Positions 8,959-18,210 of a stretch of DNA of 64,000 bases are shown here, piece after piece. Source of the DNA: Roseiarcus sp963774195 (GTDB taxonomy: Bacteria > Pseudomonadota > Alphaproteobacteria > Rhizobiales > Beijerinckiaceae); NCBI GenBank assembly GCA_963774195.1, contig CAVZDY010000003.1:62001-126000 (forward strand), given 5' to 3'. The notes under the pieces are model-generated. The model was not told where the DNA came from. It saw only the letters and a program-made list of their open reading frames with translations, and did no database searches. The position numbers and the translations under genes are program-made. The first letter of the stretch is position 1. The number at the start of each line of letters is the position of its first letter.

Positions 8959-9137
8959 GCCTCCAAAGCCGCCAGGAAGCTTGCGGGCTCTACGTCGAAT
9001 GCGAGCAGGGGTCTGACCAATTCCGCGACCGACGCGAATTGATCGAGTTCGACCGGCAGTTCCGCTACGCGGCGTTCGGACAACGGGATGCGGGCGAAGG
9101 CTTCGTTGACGGCTTTGATAGTGGGTTCTGCGATCAT
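8940..9137 (-). CDS. AtzG-like small amidase partner (DUF4089-like)
   Basis: 65 residues with the pattern of the small helical subunits that pair with amidase-signature enzymes (AtzG, distantly GatC): 'IPLSERRVAELPVELDQF' followed by 'VRPLLAFDVEPASFLAAL'. In AtzE-AtzG the small protein stabilises and activates the amidase. It overlaps the 5' end of the amidase gene and follows the second permease gene by 22 bases. Assignment rests on size, position and general sequence pattern; a profile search would settle it. Confidence 0.6.
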   Translation of the reverse strand: MIAEPTIKAVNEAFARIPLSERRVAELPVELDQFASVAELVRPLLAFDVEPASFLAALEAWAWKE

Positions 9138-9159
9138 GGTTCCCTCGTTGGATCTGGGA

Positions 9160-10080
9160 TCAGCGCGCGCGACGGAATGGCAGGGTCAGCGCGCGCGGAG
9201 GCGTCTGCCGGCCGACGAGGCCGCTGACCGCGAGCAGCGCGAGCAAGTAGGGCAGCATGACCAGCAGGGCCACCGGAACCGGGGCGCCGAGTGCGGGTAA
9301 CTGGAACTGGAGCGCCGTCGCCGCGCCAAACACGAGGCACGCGACAGCGGCGCCGCGCACGCGCCAGTTGCCGAAAATCACCGCGACAATCGCGAGATAC
9401 CCCCGGCCGTTCGTCATGCCTTCCGCGAAGGTATGGACGTCGGCGATGGCGATGTAGGCGCCCGCTAGGGCCGCCATGACGCCCGCGAAGATAATCACGC
9501 AATAGCGCACCAGCGCTATCGAGCGTCCCGCCTTGTCCAGTGCTTCCGGTGCGTCGCCTGTCGCTCGGATCGCGAGGCCGAAGCCCGTACGGTGCAGAAT
9601 CGCCGCAGCCGCGACAGCCAATGCGAGAGCGAGATAGAACAGCCATGGCTGTGTGAGCAGGGAGCCGACAACAGGAATCCGATCGAGCCACGGTGGCGCG
9701 CAGACGCCAAAACCGGGAACGATCTGGCGCCAAGAGGTGCCGAATATCTCGCGATAGGCGAGCGTCGTGCCGCCCAGCGCCAGAATGTTAATGCCGAGGC
9801 CCGTCACGATTTGATTGGCCCCGAGCGTCACGCTCAACGCCGCCTGCAGCAACGCGAAGGGCAAAACCGCGATAGTGGCGAACAGGAGCCCCAGCATCGG
9901 GGAGCCGGTCCACCAGGCGCCGAACGCGCTTGCGAAGGCGCCGATCAGCATCAACCCTTCGAGGCTGATATTGAGCACGCCGCCTCGTTCGCTGACGACT
10001 TCGCCGATCGCGGCCAGTAGCAGCGGCGTCGCCAGGCGCAGCGATGAGGCCAGAAAGACCGCGACGAGATCCCAGCTCAT
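9160..10080 (-). CDS. BMP-type ABC importer, inner-membrane permease 2
   Basis: 306 residues with about eight to ten hydrophobic segments. The 'SERGGVLNISLEGLMLIGAF' block near residue 30 is the hallmark of the permeases that work with BMP/PnrA-type binding proteins (NupQ/YufQ-like; branched-chain permease superfamily). Its ATG overlaps the stop of permease 1 by four bases (ATGA), so the two membrane subunits are made together. Known family substrates are nucleosides and purines; here the amidase downstream suggests a nitrogen-rich ligand. Confidence 0.9.
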   Translation of the reverse strand: MSWDLVAVFLASSLRLATPLLLAAIGEVVSERGGVLNISLEGLMLIGAFASAFGAWWTGSPMLGLLFATIAVLPFALLQAALSVTLGANQIVTGLGINILALGGTTLAYREIFGTSWRQIVPGFGVCAPPWLDRIPVVGSLLTQPWLFYLALALAVAAAAILHRTGFGLAIRATGDAPEALDKAGRSIALVRYCVIIFAGVMAALAGAYIAIADVHTFAEGMTNGRGYLAIVAVIFGNWRVRGAAVACLVFGAATALQFQLPALGAPVPVALLVMLPYLLALLAVSGLVGRQTPPRALTLPFRRAR

Positions 10081-11156
10081 TTGCCGCTTCCTTTAGGAAG
10101 GCCCTGCATCGCCGCCAAGGCGACGATAATCAGACCCTGCGCAACGGCGACGATCGCGCTCGGAACGTGTGTGACGAGTTCGACGTTGATGCCCCCCGAG
10201 CGCAGCGCGCCAAAGGCCAGGGCCGCGATCAACACGCCGACGACCGAGCCGCGCCCGAGGAGGCCGACCACCAATCCGTCAAAACCGTAGCCGGACGAGA
10301 AATCGGCATTGAGGACATAGCGGCCGCCTAGCAGCATGTTGGCGCCGGCCAAGCCGCCGAAGGCTCCGGAGATCGCCATGGCCAGCGCGATGGTGGCTCC
10401 AGGAGAAATCCCCGCGCGGCGGGCGGCGATGGGATTGAGGCCGACAGCGCGCAGGCGCCATCCCAGCCACGATCGCGAAAGAACCAACCACGTGGCCACC
10501 GCGAGGACTAGCGATATCGGCAGTGCCCATGTGAGTGGCGTGTCCCAGTCTACCGATATGGCGGCGAATTTGGTTGCGTCCGGCACCTCGGGCGATTCCG
10601 GCATCGAGTTGTCCGCCGTCAACGGTTGGCGCAAAAGGCTCGGCGACTGCACGCAACCATAGACGAGCCATACGCCGATGAAGCCCAGGAGCAGTGTGCT
10701 TATCACCTCGTTCGTGCCGACCCGCACTTTCAGCACGCCCGCAAATCCGCCCCAGAGAGCGCCCGCCAGGACCGCCGCGAGCGTCGGCATAGCGACAGCG
10801 AGCCCAAGCGGCCATGCCGCCACGTGGCCGTGGAGCGCGACGGCGGTCGCGGCGATGCCCCCGACGGCGATCTGGCCTTCCGCACCGACATTGGTCAACC
10901 CGGCGCGCGTGGCGACAAGGAAGCCAAGCCCGACGAGGGCGTAGTCGATCGAACGATTGACAACGTCGGCAATGGCGTAGCCCGAGCCGAACGCGCCGTC
11001 GGCGAAGGCCGCGAACAGAACATCGGGCGAAATGGCGCGGACATGCAGAATCAGCGCGCCGATCGTCATCAGGATCGCGAGCGTTACCAGCGGAATCCAA
11101 ATGCCGACCCAGGACGCAGGGCGGCGGTACTTGAGAAACCCGCTGAAGGCCGTCAT
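10077..11156 (-). CDS. BMP-type ABC importer, inner-membrane permease 1
   Basis: 359 residues, multiple membrane spans from about residue 20 onward, with the family block 'RAGLTNVGAEGQIAVGGIAA' near residue 85 and 'GTNEVISTLLLGFIGVWL' in the middle. This is the NupP/YufP-like partner of permease 2. Start overlaps the end of the ATPase gene by four bases and stop overlaps permease 2 by four bases, giving a tightly coupled importer operon. Confidence 0.9.
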   Translation of the reverse strand: MTAFSGFLKYRRPASWVGIWIPLVTLAILMTIGALILHVRAISPDVLFAAFADGAFGSGYAIADVVNRSIDYALVGLGFLVATRAGLTNVGAEGQIAVGGIAATAVALHGHVAAWPLGLAVAMPTLAAVLAGALWGGFAGVLKVRVGTNEVISTLLLGFIGVWLVYGCVQSPSLLRQPLTADNSMPESPEVPDATKFAAISVDWDTPLTWALPISLVLAVATWLVLSRSWLGWRLRAVGLNPIAARRAGISPGATIALAMAISGAFGGLAGANMLLGGRYVLNADFSSGYGFDGLVVGLLGRGSVVGVLIAALAFGALRSGGINVELVTHVPSAIVAVAQGLIIVALAAMQGLPKGSGK

Positions 11157-12764
11157 GCCGCCGCCTCACCCGACATGAGGGCGCCAACTTCCTCGCGAAG
11201 GCTCGGATCGGCGCGTCGCTCGCCGACGACGCGTCCGCGATACAGTACGAGAATGCGATCGGCGACGGCCATGAGTTCATCGAGTTCGGACGAGATCAAC
11301 AGCACGCCGACGCCACGCGCACAGGCCTCGCGTACGATCGTGTAGACCAACTCGACGGCGCCGACGTCGAAGTCCGCGGGTCGGTTGCGAAGCCAGAAGC
11401 GCCTTGAGGCCGTCGCGCGACAATTCGCGGGCCAGCACCGCTTTTTGCTGATTGCCGCCGGAAAGGCTCGAAAACGCCATGCTAGGGCCAGCGGCGCGGA
11501 TGTCGAAAGATTTGATCAACGCGCGAGCGCGTTCCTGAACGGCGCGACGCCGTATCAGGCCGAGGAACGTCATCGACTTGATGCGGTCGAGGCAGAGGTT
11601 TTCGCCAAGGCTCAATTCGGTGATGCACCCATCGGCGTGTCGGTCTTCGGGGACGACGCCAAGCCCCGCGGCGCCAATCGCCGCGGGATCTGACCCCGCG
11701 ATATCGCGATCGTCGAGCCAGATGTGGCCGGCATGCGGGATGAGATCGCCGGCGATCAGTCTCGCCAGCGGGGTCTGGCCGTTACCTTCGACCCCGGCTA
11801 TGCCGACGATCTCGCCGGGATGGACCGTGAGCGAAACGTTATCGACGAGCCGTTCGCCATTGGCGCCGTCGAAGGTCACGCCTTCGAGACGCAAAATCGC
11901 CGGAGCGGCGCCTGCGATTGGCTCGGAATCTTTCTTGCGGGCCGTCATTCCGATCGCAGCGGCCCCAATGGGCTCCGACGTGGCTTCCTGGCCGATCATC
12001 GCGCGCACGAGTCGCGTCATGTCTTCCGATAGAGACGTCGAAGTCGCGACGATGCGGCCGCCACGCAAGACCGTGACGCGATCGGCGGCCCGCCGGATTT
12101 CCTGAAGCTTGTGAGTGACGAGCACGACGGCAGAGCCTTCTTCTGCCGCGCGTCGGCACAAAGCCAGAAATGCGTCGATCTCGGCAGGCGGGAGGACGGC
12201 GGTGGGCTCATCGAGGATCAATACGCGCGGCGAACGCATCAGGCATTTAAGGATTTCGATGCGCTGACGCTCGCCGACCGAGAGCGCCCCCACGATCGCC
12301 GAGGGACGCACATCCATGCCGTAGCGGTTCGCCAGTTCCTCGATTTCCTTCGAACGGTCGCGGCGTCGCAACACCCCCTGCTCGCGTCCCAGGATGAGGT
12401 TCTCGACGACTGTCAGTTCAGGTACGAGGCTGAAGTGTTGATGCACCATGGCGACGCCGGCATCGAGCGCCGCGGCTGGCCTGTTTGGCCGATAGGGGGA
12501 GCCGGCCAGGATCATGGCGCCCGCATCCGGCTGAGCGAGGCCAAACACAATATTGCACAGCGTCGACTTGCCGGCGCCGTTTTCGCCGAGAAGGCAATGG
12601 ATTTCGCCTGCCGTGAACGAAACCGAGACATCGTCGAGGGCCGTAAGTGCGCCGAAGCGCTTTGTCAGTTCGGACAACGCCAACAAGGGGCGCGTCTCGG
12701 ATTGCGGCTGGGGAGATCCCGCGAAGGCAATAGGATCCGGGGCGATCCGCGCCCACGCGTCCAT
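11153..12764 (-). pseudogene. BMP-type ABC importer ATPase (two ABC modules), one frameshift
   Basis: Starts at ATG 12764, sharing one base with the TAA of the binding-protein gene. The first ABC module has Walker A 'GENGAGKS', signature 'LSVGERQR' and Walker B 'RVLILDEP'; the second has a degenerate Walker A ('GVEGNGQTPL'), as is usual for sugar/nucleoside-type double ATPases, and the signature 'LSGGNQQKAV'. Near 11383 a single extra C changes 'TRGLDVGAVELVYTIV' into an Arg-rich frame; the correct C-terminus continues in the next frame to 11153 ('LLISSELDELMAVADRILVL'). Everything else, including overlaps with both neighbours, is intact, so this is either a recent mutation or a sequencing error. 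If real, the importer would lack part of its second ATPase module. Confidence 0.85.
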
Positions 12765-13762
12765 TACGACTTCAACACCTGGATCTTGCCGTCGAGCAGA
12801 TCCTTTTTGATTTCGTCGATCTTTTTGATCTGGTCCGGCGTCGCGACGCCTTTGCAGACCGCGATGCCCGAGGCTTTGGGCCCGGCGGAGAGACCGAAGG
12901 GCTTGTAGATCGGCAACCACGTACCCGCCATCGCCTGCTCGATGCCGTATTGCACGAGATAGCCGACACCGGTGATGGTGTAGCCGAGATAGAGGGGGTC
13001 CGTGCCACAACGGTCGGCGTAGCTTCCGACGATATGCGCTCCTTTCTCGCGCACCGCCTGTTCGAGACCGCCTCTGCCCAGGTTCAGGATGCTGTATTCG
13101 ACGTCGGCTCCCTCGGCGATGCCGGCGAGCGCGCCCTCTTTGGCTTTCTCGACGTCGTCGAAGTCGCCCGTGAACGTGGTGATGACCTTGATATTGGGTT
13201 TGATGTATTTGGCGCCATTCTGGAACTCGATCCCAGCATTGGCGACGGGGGGATATTGGACGCCGGCGATGAACTGGAGCACGCCGGTTTTGGTCTGCAT
13301 CGCTGCCAGCGCCCCGGCGAGAAACCCAGCCTCCGCCTGCCGCACATCGTAAAGGGCGACGTTGGGATATTCCTTGTCGAGGGCGCCCGCGACCTGAACG
13401 AACTTCACCTTGGGAAAGCGGGGCGCAACCTTTTCGATCGACGATACCGTTTGGCCGCCGGCTCCGATAACCACCTGGTTGTGGGTCGCGAGTGTCGTAA
13501 GGGCCGTGATGAGATCGGCGTCCTTCACGCTCTCGACCATCTGCACCTTGATCTTGTCGCCGAATTCGGCCTCGGCGGCCTTCATGCCGTCATAGGCGGA
13601 TTCCATCCACCCCTGGTCGGAAATGGGGCCGGGGATCAGCAGCCCGACCCGCAGAACTTCCTCCGCGCTCGCCTGTTCGCTGGACAAGGGCAGCACGGCA
13701 AGACAAAGGGCGATTGCGGCCGCGCTCAGCGCGGGACCGAATTTAGGAGCCTGTCGATCCAT
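12764..13762 (-). CDS. BMP-family substrate-binding protein of ABC importer
   Basis: 332 residues from ATG 13762, chosen because AGGAGG lies seven bases upstream. A Sec signal peptide ends near 'SSEQASAEE'. The mature part starts 'VLRVGLLIPGPISDQGW', the signature of BMP/PnrA binding proteins (periplasmic receptors for nucleosides, purines and other N-heterocycles); 'GYLVQYGIEQAMAG' lies near the C-terminus. First gene of the operon that continues with ATPase, two permeases, the AtzG-like protein and the amidase. Divergent from a GntR-family regulator 292 bases away, which probably controls it. Ligand unknown; the catabolic genes suggest a urea/guanidine/triazine-like or purine-derived compound. 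Confidence 0.9.
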   Translation of the reverse strand: MDRQAPKFGPALSAAAIALCLAVLPLSSEQASAEEVLRVGLLIPGPISDQGWMESAYDGMKAAEAEFGDKIKVQMVESVKDADLITALTTLATHNQVVIGAGGQTVSSIEKVAPRFPKVKFVQVAGALDKEYPNVALYDVRQAEAGFLAGALAAMQTKTGVLQFIAGVQYPPVANAGIEFQNGAKYIKPNIKVITTFTGDFDDVEKAKEGALAGIAEGADVEYSILNLGRGGLEQAVREKGAHIVGSYADRCGTDPLYLGYTITGVGYLVQYGIEQAMAGTWLPIYKPFGLSAGPKASGIAVCKGVATPDQIKKIDEIKKDLLDGKIQVLKS

Positions 13763-14054
13763 GGGAAACCTCCTGCGCAAGATCCTGCGGACGTCGAAGT
13801 GAGCCGGGCGGCTCGTCTATATATGCGCCAGTCGCTGCCGAAATATATCCGAACACACTTTCGAAAATCGATGCCACAATATGGCTAAACATTTTGCAAG
13901 ACTGTGAGCGCCCTGATGCGAATCCGAGCAATTGCTTCTTTAGCGCGCAAATCGCGCATCGGGAATTGCACGCTGTTTCGAATAGATTTCCAAACTTGAG
14001 GCGCCATGGTACCAGTCGTCGACACAGCTGGCCGCTTTGGGAGATTGCGCCGCG

Positions 14055-14825
14055 ATGGGGTTGCGAACGCAGGGGGTGGGTGAGACCGAAAAAGGCCGGG
14101 CACGGCGGCCCTCCGGCCCAAGGCGCAAACGGTCGAAGGCCGCCAGCGCCGAGGACGAAATTCATAGCCAGATCGTTCAGGCCGTCATGGAGCATCGGCT
14201 TCCGCCGGGCGCCAAGCTCGATGAAGACGGCCTTGCCGCCATCTTCGGAGTGAGCCGCACGCGTTTGCGCAAGGTGATCAGTCTTCTCGCCAACGAGCAG
14301 ATCGTGACGCAGCGTCTGAACCATGGCGCCTACATCAGTCGCCCGTCGGTCAAGGAAGCCAAGGAGATTTTCGAAGCGCGCCGGGGTGTCGAAGAGATTG
14401 CGATCCAGATCGTGTGCGCGCGCGAACCGCCTGTCGACCTGTCTCCGCTCCGCGCGTTCGTCCACCACGAATCCCAAGCCTACGACGCCGAGCGAAAGGA
14501 CACCAACCGCCTCTCGGGGGATTTCCACGTTGTGCTTGCGGGGTTAACGGGCAATTCGATCATTGCCGCCTTTGTCGAACAATTGGTCGTGCGAACAAGT
14601 CTGGTGCAGGCGGTCTACGGGCCGCCCAGCATTTGTCTGGTTCACGAGCACGAGGCCATCGTGAACGCGTTGGCCGCGCGGGAAGTGGAACGCGTCGTCG
14701 CTCTCATGAAACAGCATTTCAAGTCGATCCAGGACGCGTGCGACTTGAGGGAGAAATCGAGCGACGTCGTGGACCTTGCTGCCATCTTCCCCCAGGCAGC
14801 GAGTGCGCGCGGCCGGCGCGGATAG
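14055..14825 (+). CDS. GntR-family (FadR-type) transcriptional regulator
   Basis: About 256 residues. Winged helix-turn-helix in the N-terminal third: 'IHSQIVQAVMEHRLPPGAKL' then 'LAAIFGVSRTRLRKVISLL', followed by an all-helical FCD ligand-binding domain with the metal-ligand-like 'SGDFHVVLAGLTGN' and 'VHEHEAIVNAL' segments. ATG 14055 is preferred over an upstream in-frame TTG at 14037. Transcribed divergently from the BMP importer/amidase operon, the classic position for a ligand-responsive repressor of that operon and of itself. The Arg/Lys-rich N-terminal tail before the DNA-binding domain is longer than usual. Confidence 0.9.
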   Translation: MGLRTQGVGETEKGRARRPSGPRRKRSKAASAEDEIHSQIVQAVMEHRLPPGAKLDEDGLAAIFGVSRTRLRKVISLLANEQIVTQRLNHGAYISRPSVKEAKEIFEARRGVEEIAIQIVCAREPPVDLSPLRAFVHHESQAYDAERKDTNRLSGDFHVVLAGLTGNSIIAAFVEQLVVRTSLVQAVYGPPSICLVHEHEAIVNALAAREVERVVALMKQHFKSIQDACDLREKSSDVVDLAAIFPQAASARGRRG

Positions 14826-14928
14826 TTGCGGCGGACCGGCGGTTGGTCGGCAAATCAGTTACGGAAACTGGGCAGCCAGCCTAGCTGACTCATTGACTTT
14901 GAACGCGACGTGGGATGCCAATCCGTAG

Positions 14929-15135
14929 TCACCATTCCTTAGCCTTCAGTTGGTTCAGGCGTTCTTCCGTTACGCCATTCTTTCCAAACTCGGCCATGAA
15001 AGCCGCCCTTTTGAGTCGAATCTTCCAGGCGCAGCGCGTCGGCAGTTGCGTCTGGCTTGCACTTGATCGCCGCAAATCGGGTGCTATTTCACTGAAACTG
15101 TCAGACGGTTGCGGTCTCGAGGCGTTCTTGCTCAC
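14929..15135 (-). CDS. Hypothetical small protein, 68 residues
   Basis: Basic protein downstream of the AAA+ ATPase gene on the same strand, ending 'VTEERLNQLKAKEW'. No family recognised and no good ribosome binding site; an overlapping open frame exists on the other strand. It is the only candidate in the 350 bases between the GntR gene and the ATPase gene. Confidence 0.3.
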   Translation of the reverse strand: MSKNASRPQPSDSFSEIAPDLRRSSASQTQLPTRCAWKIRLKRAAFMAEFGKNGVTEERLNQLKAKEW

Positions 15136-15177
15136 TTGCTGTTAATCGGCTCCACGAGCTCGCCCCGCGTGATCCAA

Positions 15178-17025
15178 TCATTTCAATTGCATGTCGCGCC
15201 GATCGGCACTCGGACCCCACGCCGTTTCACACAGAAACCGCCGCGCCGCGGCGGCGTCGAGAAGCTCCGGCGCGTTGGTCGTGCAGGCGAACGGGTAGGG
15301 GTGACGCTCCATCTGGGTCAGCATCTCGTTGACTTGAGTGACCTCCCAGGACTGCTGGGCGCACGACCGATCGCGCAGCAGCGAGTCGGCCTCGTCAAGG
15401 ATGAGGAAAGCGCGAAGATCGGCCGCCTCTTCGAACGCAGTCGCGATCGCCTTCTCAAATTCGCCGAGCCACATCGACGCGAGATCGGAATAGCGTTTCT
15501 CTAAGACCTCGAGATCGAGGCGTTCGGCGAGATGCCTCGCGTAGGCGGACTTGCCGGTGCCCGGCGGCCCCGACAGGCAGAACGAGAGGGCGCGCTCGCG
15601 CGATTTGGCCACTTGGCGAGCGAGCTTCAGCAGATCGACGTCCGCGGAGCTAAGAGCGGGGTCGAACGGAATGGGAATTACCGCCTTTGGCGCCTCGCGT
15701 CGTCCCAGCGCTCTCAGGCTGCTGTCCAGAATCGTGAGAGCCTCCGTCACGGTCCCATTTATCTGCTTAGCCGAGCGGACGGCGTTCTCGATCAACGCGG
15801 GCGGCGCGGTCGCACGAGCGAGATCCAGCGCCCCGGTCTCGGACAGTCGAAAGTTCAGGTTCGCGGCGATTTTGGTGACCATGGCTCTGCGGACCGAGAG
15901 GCTAGGCCTGGGGAAACGCAGCGCGAGATTCATGCGCCGAACAATTGTCGGGCCCAAGCTTTCAATGTCATTGGTGATCCAGATCGTCGGTGCCGTTGAG
16001 CGCTCAAGCAGTCGGTTCATGAACACCTTGCTGCCACGCCGGCCGAACCCCTGGTCCTCATCGAAGCCGGCGAACAGGTCGTCGGCCTCGTCGACGACCA
16101 CGATCGTTTTTCGCGCGATTCCACCGATCGCGTTGGCGATCAGCAAGGCGGCGATGCGCTCGCGGCGATTGGGCTCGAGATTCTCGTCACTCGTCTCGCC
16201 GCAAAACTGAACCGAGAAGCCCAAGTGGGCGCCGATCGTCTTGGCGAACTCGCTCTTGCCTGTTCCCGGGAGACCGTAGAAGAGCAGATTGACTCCCCGG
16301 CGCGTCCTATCCTCCATGTCGTCGGCGCTCGCGACGATCCTCGCGGCCAAGTCGCGGACGTCGCCCATGTGGTCGAAGTCGTTCCAACGGAGCGAGGCCG
16401 GCGCGGGCGGCCCGAGCAGCATGTCGGCAATCCGGCGGGGCTGCAGGCGCGGCAGGGAGAGGAACCGGCAGACAACCACCGACGGACGCGGCGCTTCGCT
16501 CCCTTCGATCAACCCGAGCTCGGCCAGTCGCCCGTTCGAGCAGAGTTCGCTCCGGTCAGTGCGATCCAACAGCGGCGCAAGCTCGCTATCGTCGGGGCTG
16601 CCGAGGTCGAAGCCAGCGCGATCGTTGAGCGCATCGACGAGGGCAGTGACCTGAGGCGTCCGCGTCGCCCGCGCCAGGAGACCGAGGGCCGCGCCTTGGC
16701 TCGCGGTCAAGGAACACGCGCGACAGAGCCAGTCGAGACGCTTTTGTAGCGGCGAGGGATTGGGCTGCGGCGCCTTGGACGACATCATGACCGCCGCGCG
16801 CCACGCCGCCCAATTCGCGGAGCTGGTGCGCCGCGCTTCCGGCCGTCGGCGCCGCCCGTTCCCGGGTTCAGCTTCGAACGGTGGCTCCGGGAGCGCGAGC
16901 AGGCGCGCGTGCTCGGTAATCCAGGCGACGATGTCTCGGTCCGCGCTCGGCGCTCGCGCGAAGCGGCTCGACCTCAGCGCGTTGGCGAGGTAGCGCCGCA
17001 GGATCCAGCGTTCGTAGGGGTGCAT
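15178..17025 (-). CDS. Two-module AAA+ ATPase
   Basis: 615 residues. N-terminal about 220 residues are Arg-rich and helical without a recognised domain. AAA module 1 has Walker A 'GLPGTGKSEFAK' and Walker B 'KTIVVVDEADD'; module 2 has Walker A 'GPPGTGKSAYARHL' and Walker B 'FLILDEADS', with sensor/arginine-finger candidates in 'RRMNLALRFPRP' and 'ARRFLCETAW'. Both modules look catalytically competent. The type is common on mobile elements of alphaproteobacteria, but its role is not established to my knowledge; a remodelling or segregation role is inference. It is 54 bases downstream of a tyrosine recombinase gene, suggesting co-transcription. Confidence 0.8.
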   Translation of the reverse strand: MHPYERWILRRYLANALRSSRFARAPSADRDIVAWITEHARLLALPEPPFEAEPGNGRRRRPEARRTSSANWAAWRAAVMMSSKAPQPNPSPLQKRLDWLCRACSLTASQGAALGLLARATRTPQVTALVDALNDRAGFDLGSPDDSELAPLLDRTDRSELCSNGRLAELGLIEGSEAPRPSVVVCRFLSLPRLQPRRIADMLLGPPAPASLRWNDFDHMGDVRDLAARIVASADDMEDRTRRGVNLLFYGLPGTGKSEFAKTIGAHLGFSVQFCGETSDENLEPNRRERIAALLIANAIGGIARKTIVVVDEADDLFAGFDEDQGFGRRGSKVFMNRLLERSTAPTIWITNDIESLGPTIVRRMNLALRFPRPSLSVRRAMVTKIAANLNFRLSETGALDLARATAPPALIENAVRSAKQINGTVTEALTILDSSLRALGRREAPKAVIPIPFDPALSSADVDLLKLARQVAKSRERALSFCLSGPPGTGKSAYARHLAERLDLEVLEKRYSDLASMWLGEFEKAIATAFEEAADLRAFLILDEADSLLRDRSCAQQSWEVTQVNEMLTQMERHPYPFACTTNAPELLDAAAARRFLCETAWGPSADRRDMQLK

Positions 17026-17079
17026 GGCGATGTGATTCCGGGATCGATAGCGAAAAATGTCGGACAGTGGCGCGAGAAC

Positions 17080-17655
17080 TCACAGCAGGCCGACCAGACG
17101 TCGCTGGCCACGCGTGTCGCCGTCGATGTAGCGCTCGGTCGTCTCGATGGACCGGTGGCCCGCGAGCAATTGCACGTCGCGCAGGCTGCAGCCCGTCCGG
17201 TGGATGTTTCGGGCGGCCTTGGTGATGAACGTCCGCCGACCCGAGTGCGAGGAGCAGCCTTCAAAGCCGAGATCGGCGAACAGCGCCGCGAACCAGTTGA
17301 CGACGCTCGTCGCCCGCATGTATCCGCCGCGCGCCGAGCGAATGACCGGGCCCGCCGGCTCGCTTTCTCTCAATAGGCGCGTGAGCGCGCGGCGAAGATC
17401 GGGGTGCATCGAAATCCTCCGGCCCGATCGCTTCTTGGCGATGGCGTCGGAGACCGCGACGGCCTCCGCGACGCTTCCCTCGGCGCCGAGAACCATCGAC
17501 CAGTCGAGGCGGGCGATCTCGCACGCCCGCAATCCCGCCTTGACCGAGAGCAGGATCATCGTGCGATCGCGGGCGGGGTAGGCGGACTGTGAAGCCTTGT
17601 GGAGCATGCGCTTGAGCATGGAAGGCGAGACGACTTTGGCCTGCTTACCGGGCAT
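17080..17655 (-). CDS. Small tyrosine recombinase, copy 1
   Basis: 191 residues from ATG 17655 ('MPGKQAKVVSPSML', AGGAG upstream). It carries only a catalytic domain: first Arg in 'AGLRACEIARLDW', 'HSGRRTFITKAA' (His-x-x-Arg), 'LLAGHRSIETTERYI' with His and the nucleophile Tyr. There is no N-terminal core-binding domain, so it is about half the length of ordinary integrases. Copy 2 at 28796-29371 has the same length and very similar sequence, and both follow a DUF3768 gene. Likely acts in resolution, inversion or integration of its element. Confidence 0.9.
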   Translation of the reverse strand: MPGKQAKVVSPSMLKRMLHKASQSAYPARDRTMILLSVKAGLRACEIARLDWSMVLGAEGSVAEAVAVSDAIAKKRSGRRISMHPDLRRALTRLLRESEPAGPVIRSARGGYMRATSVVNWFAALFADLGFEGCSSHSGRRTFITKAARNIHRTGCSLRDVQLLAGHRSIETTERYIDGDTRGQRRLVGLL

Positions 17656-17850
17656 GACGAAAATCTCCTGGAATAATGGGAAGCGGAAGACGCAAGGCGG
17701 CCGTCCGGGCGCGTGCGAGCGCGTCCGCTGGGCTCGTTTGGCTGTTGAAGGAAGGGGGAGGGGCGGCCAATTCGGGGCCGCAAACACGCGTCGGAGCTAT
17801 CTGTGGCGGTGCGTGTAAAGCGCGGCGTTCGGGGCCGCTGCAGGCGTCCG

Positions 17851-18189
17851 TCAGTATTCGTCGGCGAGCATCACGGTGAGGACGCGCGTCGTCACGGACG
17901 GGTCGGCGGGGTCGGGCGAGAGCGTCTCCATCTCGCGGTCGTAGTAGTCGATCTTCCAGAAATATCGGACGCCGCCGACCTCGACAACGCCGAGGTCGTG
18001 TTCGCCGTGGGGATCGTTGTTCTCGTCGAAAGCCTCAAAATCTCGAACTAATTGAAGCAGCGTCCGGCGTTGATCGGAGGGCATCGCCTCAACGCCTGCG
18101 GTGACGACGACCGCGCCGCCGACGAAGGTGCGGCGGAAAGCGTCGTTGAGATCGCGAATGCGGGCCGTGGACTTTGAGTTGTTGTTCAT
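17851..18189 (-). CDS. DUF3768 family protein, copy 1
   Basis: 112 residues from ATG 18189 (AGAGGA six bases upstream). Typical DUF3768 sequence: 'RDLNDAFRRTFVGGAVVVTA', 'FDENNDPHGEHDLG', 'YFWKIDYYD' and the ending 'RVLTVMLADEY'. Function unknown; the family is found mostly on plasmids and islands of alphaproteobacteria. It is paired with the small recombinase downstream, and the same pair recurs at 28.8-29.9 kb. Confidence 0.85.
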   Translation of the reverse strand: MNNNSKSTARIRDLNDAFRRTFVGGAVVVTAGVEAMPSDQRRTLLQLVRDFEAFDENNDPHGEHDLGVVEVGGVRYFWKIDYYDREMETLSPDPADPSVTTRVLTVMLADEY

Positions 18190-18210
18190 GGTTTGTCCTC
18201 TAGGCAGCAT

